Part shown: piece after piece, positions 61,074 to 64,000 of the stretch
Numbering within the stretch: position 1 is the first letter of the stretch
Layout of the letters: each line of letters starts with the position of its first letter
From: Arenicola marina
Lineage: Eukaryota > Annelida > Polychaeta > Arenicolidae
Length of the DNA: 64,000 nt
Direction of reading: 5' to 3'
NCBI GenBank assembly: GCA_964019135.1
Contig: OZ025265.1
Span: 6,702,318-6,766,317, forward strand
The notes under the pieces: generated by a model
The model's database searches: none
Told to the model about the DNA's origin: nothing
The model's input: the letters and a program-made list of their open reading frames with translations, nothing else
Translations under genes and position numbers: made by a program

Positions 61074-64000
61074 GCCGTAACGCCTGAATGCCGATCTACC
61101 ACATATTGTCATAGCGCCTTAATGCCGTTCTACCACATATTGTCATATCGTATTAATGCCGTTCTCCCCCCTATTGCCATAGTGCCTTAATGCCGATCTA
61201 CCACATGTTGTCATAGCGCCTTAATGCCGTTCTACCACCCATTGCCATAGCGCCTTAATGTTGTTCTACTACCCATTGCCCTAGGGCCTTAATGCCGTTC
61301 TACTACATATTGTCATAGCGTATTAATACCGTTCTACTCCCTATTGCCATGGCGCCTTAATGCCGATCTACCACATATTGGCATAGCGCCTTAATGCTGT
61401 TTTACCACCCATTGCCATACCGCCTTAATGCCCTTCTAACACCTATTGCCATAGCGCCATAATGCCGTTCAAACCTCATATTGTCATAGCGACTTAATGC
61501 CATTCTACCGCCCATTGCCATAGCGCCTTAATGCTGTTTTACCACCCATTGCCATAGCGCCTTAATGCCGTTCTACCACATATTCTCATACCATATTAAT
61601 GCCGTCCTACCCCTTATTGCCATAGCGCCACAATGCCATTCAAACCTCATATTGTCATAGCGACTTCATGCCATTCTACCACCCGTTGCCATAGCGCCTT
61701 AATGCTGTTTTACCACCGTTTGCCATAGCGCCCTGACGCCCTTCTACCACATATTGTCGTAGCGTATTGATACCGTTCTACCCTCTATTGCCATGGCGCC
61801 TTAATGCCATTCTACCACATATTGCCATAGCGCCTTAATGCCGTTCTACCACATATTGTCATAGCGTATTAATGCCGTTCTATCCCCTATTGCCCTAGCG
61901 CATTATTGCCGTTCTACTACATATTGTCATAGCGCCTTAATGCCGTTCTACCATCCATTGCCGAAGCGTCTTAATGCTGTTCTACCACCGATTGCCATAG
62001 CGCCTTAATGCCGTTTTACCACCCCTTGCCATGGCGCCTTATTGCCGTTGTACCACATGTTGTCATAGCGCCTTAATTCCGTTCCACAACCCATTGTCAT
62101 AGCGCCTTAATGCCGTTCTATCACCAATTGCTATAGCGCCTTAATGCCGTTCTACCCCATGTTGTCATAGCGACTTAATGCCGTTCTACCACCTATTGCC
62201 ATAGCGCCTTAATACCGTTGTACCACATAGTGTCATAGCGCCCTAATGCCGTTCTACCACCAATTTTCCTAGCGCTTTAATGCTGTTGTACCACCCATTG
62301 CCATAGCCTCTTGATGCCGTTCTAACACCTGTTGCCATAGCGCCTTAATGGCATTCTACCTCATGTTGTCATAGCGACTTAATGCCGTTCTACCACATAT
62401 TGTCATAGCGTATTAATGCCGTTCTACCCCTTATGGCCATAGTGCCTTAATGCCGATCTACCACATATTGTCATAGCGCCTTAATCCCGTTCTACCACCC
62501 ATTGCCATAGCGCCTTAATGTTGTTCTACTACCCATTGCCCTAGGGCCTTAATGCCGTTCTACCACATATTGTCATAGCGTATTAATACCGTTCTACCCC
62601 CTATTGCCATAGCGCCTTAATGCCGATCTACCACATATTGTCATAGCGCCTTAATGCCGTTCTACCATCTATTGCCATAGCGCCGTAATGCCGTTCTACC
62701 ACATATTGTCATAGCGCTTTAATGCCGTTCTACCCCCTATTGCCATAGTGCCTGAATGCCGTTATACCACTTATTGCCATAGCGCCTTAATGCCGTTCTA
62801 CCACATATTGTCATAGCGCTTTAATGCCGTTCTACCCCCTATTGCCATAGTGCCTGAATGCCGTTCTACCACCCATTGCCATAGCGCCTTAATGCCGTTC
62901 TACCACATATTGTCATAGCGTATTAATGCCGTTCTACCATCCATTGCCGAAGCGCCTTAATGCTGTTCTACCACCGATTGCCATAGCGTCTCATTTCCGT
63001 TTTACCACTCCTTGCCATAGCGCCTTATTGCCGTTCTTCCACATATTTCCATAGCGCCTTTATGCCGGTCTACCACCCATTGCCATGGAGCCTTAATGCC
63101 GTTCTACCACATGTTGTCATAGTGCCTTAATTCCGCTCTACCACCCATTGTCGTAGCGCCTTAATGCCGTTCTATCACCAATTGCTATAGCGCCTTAATG
63201 CCGTTCTACCCCATGTTGTCGTAGCGACTTAATGCCGTTCTACCACCTGTTGCCATAGCGCCTTCTTACCGTTCTACCACATAGTGTCACAGCGCCCTAA
63301 TGCCGTTCTACCACCAATTGCCATAGCGCTTTAATGCTGTTGTACCAATCATTGCCATAGCCTCTTGGTGCCGTTCTAACACCTGTTGCCATAGCGCCTT
63401 AATGGCATTCTACCTCATGTTGTCATAGCGACTTAATGTCGTTCCACCACATATTGTCATAGCGTATTAATGCCGTTCTACCCTCTATTGCCATATTGCC
63501 TTAATGCCGATCTACCACATATTGTCATAGCGCCTTAATGCCGTTCTACCACCCATTGCCATAGCGCCTTAATGTTGTTCTACTACCCATTGCCCTAGGG
63601 TCTTAATGCCGTTCTACCACATATTCTCATACCATATTAATGCCGTGCTACCCCGTATTGCCATAGCGCCACAATGCGGTTCAAACCTCATATTGTCATA
63701 GCGACTTCATGCCATTCTACCACCCATTGCCATAGCGCCTTAATGCTGTTTTACCACCCATTGCCATAGCGCCCTGATGCCCTTCTACCACATATTGACA
63801 TAGCGTATTGATACCGTTCTACCCTCTATTGCCATAGCGCCTTAATGCCGTTCTACCACATATCGCCATTGCGCCTTAACGCCGTTCTAGCACCCATCGC
63901 CATAGCGCCTTAATGCCGTTTTACCACCCATTGCCATATCGCCTTGATGCTGTTTTACCACCCATTGCCATAGCGCCTTAATGCCGTTCTACCACATATT

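Larger units (their letters stand above)
52436..64000. repeat. 34-bp satellite array, about 340 copies, runs off the window
   Basis: The unit reads GCCATAGCGCCTTAATGCCG then TTCTACCACCCATT (34 bp). Two sub-types alternate: CCACCCATTGCC and CCACATATTGTC, with further variants GCGTATTAATACC, GCCGATCTACC and CCCCCTATTGCC. Divergence between copies is greater than in the 38-bp array. The array is uninterrupted to the window end except for one inverted stretch. Confidence 0.97.

Noticed and set aside
1-64000. Telomeric repeats, rRNA genes, and retroviral or other virus-like copies
   Set aside because: No TTAGGG-type array, no rRNA signature and no recognisable gag, pol, integrase or long terminal repeat was found on either strand.

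Overview
The window is eukaryotic, non-coding and dominated by satellite DNA. By my reading about 70% of the 64 kb is tandem repeat, in nine separate arrays with unit lengths of about 47, 9, 35, 33, 52, 56, 38, 83 and 34 bp. Between them lie unique or low-copy islands rich in C/G homopolymers, AT-rich DNA and non-autonomous DNA transposon remains. I see no bacterial gene architecture, no rRNA or tRNA gene, no CRISPR array, no recognisable retroviral or other virus-like copy, and no ORF that I can assign to a protein family. The minisatellite wealth, terminal-inverted-repeat elements and CpG-containing units fit a marine invertebrate genome. Amphioxus is one lineage known for abundant minisatellites, but the species cannot be fixed from this sequence.

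Layout: 1-11,100 is a very C-rich 47-bp satellite (about 236 copies). A 220-bp unique spacer follows, then a G-rich 9-bp minisatellite (11,322-12,297) that decays into a TpG-rich relative (to about 12,725), then a 35-bp array (to about 13,940). The interval 13,941-24,780 is mainly unique DNA holding a small 33-bp array (14,796-15,100), a CpG-rich candidate first exon (around 17,231), a TATA promoter candidate (18,062), a palindrome cluster (19,327-19,515), a 52-bp array (19,651-20,249) and a TIR-bearing DNA element (21,419-22,789) with a G-rich element nested in it. A 56-bp array fills 24,783-26,403. A roughly 3.3-kb interval bounded by inverted CCCAG ends lies at 28,003-31,284. A 16.4-kb 38-bp satellite occupies 31,515-47,908. 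An 83-bp array (49,277-51,213) grows out of one arm of an inverted-repeat element. A 34-bp satellite runs from 52,436 past the window end.

How the parts relate: the large arrays contain higher-order duplications whose offsets are whole or near-whole multiples of the basic unit (6,016 = 128 x 47; 5,512 = 145 x 38 + 2; about 1,272 in the 34-bp array), so they grow by segmental tandem duplication as well as unit by unit. The strongest observations are an 83-bp minisatellite apparently born from a transposon-like inverted-repeat arm, a fold-back inversion inside the 34-bp array, a sharp strand-composition flip between the 47-bp and 9-bp arrays, and the TIR element with subterminal repeats. All functional proposals (promoter, first exon, CTCF-like sites) are sequence-based inferences.
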